Positions 62,545-64,000 of a DNA stretch of 64,000 nucleotides are shown here, in pieces. Both the position numbers and the translations under genes were made by a program. Source of the DNA: Leclercia adecarboxylata (GTDB taxonomy: Bacteria > Pseudomonadota > Gammaproteobacteria > Enterobacterales > Enterobacteriaceae). The stretch spans positions 24,067 to 88,066 of the forward strand of contig DERO01000051.1 of NCBI GenBank assembly GCA_002360945.1, written 5' to 3'. The notes under the pieces were generated by a model. That model was not told the DNA's origin. It saw only the letters and a list, made by a program, of their open reading frames with translations, and did no database searches. How positions within the stretch are numbered: position 1 is the stretch's first letter; each line of letters starts with the position of its first letter.

Positions 62545-63969
62545 ATGCATTTACACGATCTGCTATGCAAAAAAAATCGGTATTTGTTGTTGGTCGCCGG
62601 GGCGCTCGCGCTCTCATCGGGGTGGGCGAAGGCTGAGAGTACGGAACCGCTGCAAACGGTGAATCCTCCGGCCATCGGCGGGCCGCTGACCAATCCCGGC
62701 ACTGGCGTGGCCCGTTTTCACAGTCAGGACTTGAGCGTCGCCCAATACCCGGCGACCGGCCTCGAGTATCGCCGCTATTACTGGAGCGAAGTGGAGCCGA
62801 GGGAAGGGCAGTATAATTTTGCGCTGGTGGATGAGGGGTTTGCCGCTGCGGCAGCGCATCAGCCGGCGATGAACGTTGGCCTGCGTTTTATGATCCTTGA
62901 TGGACCCGAGTCGGGCTCGGAGATCCCTCAGTGGCTGATCGATAAAGGGATCAAAGGCACCTGGACGCCGGATCACAAGACCTTTGTCCCGGATCTGGAC
63001 GATCCTACTTATCTGGCCTATGCCCAGCGTCTTCTTCAGGCCTTTGGCGCGCGTTATAACAATAATCCGGAGCTGGCTTTTATCGATATCGGGATGGTGG
63101 GCGCATGGGGGGAGTGGCACAACAGCAACTTCCCGACACTACCGCCGTTGCAGGAACGCTATCCACCTGAACTGCTCAACCGCTATGTCGACATGCATTT
63201 CAGTGCCTTCCCTGATACCCCCAAAATTATGCTGCTCAACGGCTATGACTCTGTGGCCTATGCGGTCAGGAAAGGGGCAGGCTGGCGCGCAGACTGCTGG
63301 GGCGACTGGCGCAACTTTAGTCCTACCTGGAGTCATATGAGCAACGATTACCCGGAGCGCATTGCGGCGGCCCAGACGGCCTGGCCGGGGTTTAATCAGG
63401 CGTGGAAAAAAGCCCCCGTCAGCCTGGAGATTTGCGGCCACATGGCGGAATGGCTGAGCGAGCAGAAGTATAGCCGGGAAGAGGTGCAGGCCACCTTTGA
63501 CTGGGCCCTGGCGCAGCATGCCAGTACCCTGAACCTGAAATCCACCGACGTGCCGCAGGTGTACCGCGATATTCTCGACAAGGCGCTGACGAAAATCGGC
63601 TACCGCTTCCGGGTGGTGTCGCTGACCCATCCGGCAAGCGCCCGCGCCGGGCAGGCCGTTTCGCTCAGCAGCCAGTGGTCCAACGACGGCGTCGCACCGA
63701 TTTATCTGCGCTATATCCTCGCCTGGCGTTTACAGGATAAGCGCGGGAACACGGTCGCGCAGGGCAACGCCGGGGATGATATTCGCCAGTGGCTGCCGGG
63801 CAGATTCAGCTCGACGTATCAGCTGACCACTCCGCTTAACCTGGAGGCAGGACGCTACCAGCTGGACGTGGGGTTGGTGGATAAAACCGGTAAGGCGCGC
63901 ATACAGCTTGCTAACGAGGGGAAGCTGAGCGATGGCTGGTACCGGCTGTCGTCGGTGATGATTAGGTGA
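62545..63969 (+). CDS. Secreted DUF4874/DUF4832 protein (putative glycoside hydrolase fold)
   Basis: 474-residue exported protein: signal peptide (about 1-30, ending GWAKA-E), a TIM-barrel-like DUF4874 part (about 40-210, with YRRYYWSEVEPREGQYNF) and a DUF4832 part (about 215-470) ending in a beta-sandwich. The family resembles glycoside hydrolases but has no proven activity. FIDIGMVGAWGEWHNSNF, with E190 after a glycine-rich strand, looks like a GH catalytic-acid site. The ATG at 62545 is preferred over a TTG one codon before. At the edge of the exopolysaccharide locus it may trim, modify or bind the polymer in the periplasm or outside. Confidence 0.75.
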   Translation: MHLHDLLCKKNRYLLLVAGALALSSGWAKAESTEPLQTVNPPAIGGPLTNPGTGVARFHSQDLSVAQYPATGLEYRRYYWSEVEPREGQYNFALVDEGFAAAAAHQPAMNVGLRFMILDGPESGSEIPQWLIDKGIKGTWTPDHKTFVPDLDDPTYLAYAQRLLQAFGARYNNNPELAFIDIGMVGAWGEWHNSNFPTLPPLQERYPPELLNRYVDMHFSAFPDTPKIMLLNGYDSVAYAVRKGAGWRADCWGDWRNFSPTWSHMSNDYPERIAAAQTAWPGFNQAWKKAPVSLEICGHMAEWLSEQKYSREEVQATFDWALAQHASTLNLKSTDVPQVYRDILDKALTKIGYRFRVVSLTHPASARAGQAVSLSSQWSNDGVAPIYLRYILAWRLQDKRGNTVAQGNAGDDIRQWLPGRFSSTYQLTTPLNLEAGRYQLDVGLVDKTGKARIQLANEGKLSDGWYRLSSVMIR

Positions 63970-64000
63970 GGGAGCGCTAAAAAGCAAAAAACCAGCCCGT

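Overview
The window is a chromosomal segment of an enterobacterium (order Enterobacterales, close to the Enterobacter / Leclercia / Klebsiella side of Enterobacteriaceae). About half of the genes match, in order and orientation, a stretch of the E. coli chromosome: ghxP-yjcE, acs-yjcH-actP, gltP-yjcO-fdhF, yjdP, the complete phnCDEFGHIJKLMNOP operon, yjdN-yjdM, crfC-yjcZ and proP. The genus cannot be fixed from sequence reading alone. I see no rRNA, tRNA, insertion sequence, prophage or CRISPR array.

Between these backbone blocks sit lineage-specific modules. (1) 3.4-9.8 kb: a LysR regulator next to cidA-cidB, then a solute-binding protein without its transporter, a Gfo/Idh/MocA oxidoreductase and an uncharacterised TIM-barrel-like protein. 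(2) 14.1-14.5 kb: acs faces gltP directly; the nrf operon that lies here in E. coli is absent. (3) 16.6-17.0 kb: an unlisted hok/sok-type toxin-antitoxin locus, with a 50-residue toxin and an antisense RNA. (4) 19.6-28.9 kb: a sugar locus (D-lyxose/D-mannose isomerase, class II aldolase, PfkB kinase, ribose-type ABC transporter) flanked on one side by an OmpR-type response regulator and on the other by a hybrid histidine kinase. (5) 45.0-46.1 kb: kdgT between yjcZ and proP. (6) 48.5-64 kb: a Wzx/Wzy-type exopolysaccharide locus after proP.

Metabolism: acs-yjcH-actP takes up and activates acetate; fdhF is the selenocysteine formate dehydrogenase H with a visible SECIS hairpin and a sigma-54 promoter; the 14-gene phn operon takes up phosphonates and breaks the C-P bond, with an intact phnE and a possible Pho box in front of phnC; proP keeps its CRP-controlled P1 and sigma-S-like P2 promoters.

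The exopolysaccharide locus reads: initiating phosphoglycosyltransferase, outer-membrane beta-barrel, short OPX lipoprotein, Wzc-like co-polymerase, flippase, polymerase, three glycosyltransferases and a small membrane protein, all on +; then galE and a beta-propeller GINT1-like protein on -, and a secreted DUF4874/DUF4832 protein on +. The co-polymerase has a BY-kinase-like domain in which the Walker A lysine is arginine, the other nucleotide motifs are altered and the C-terminal tyrosine cluster is missing, so it is probably a pseudokinase. This locus and the hok/sok locus are the most rewarding parts. Two dispersed palindromic repeat families occupy many of the gene ends.
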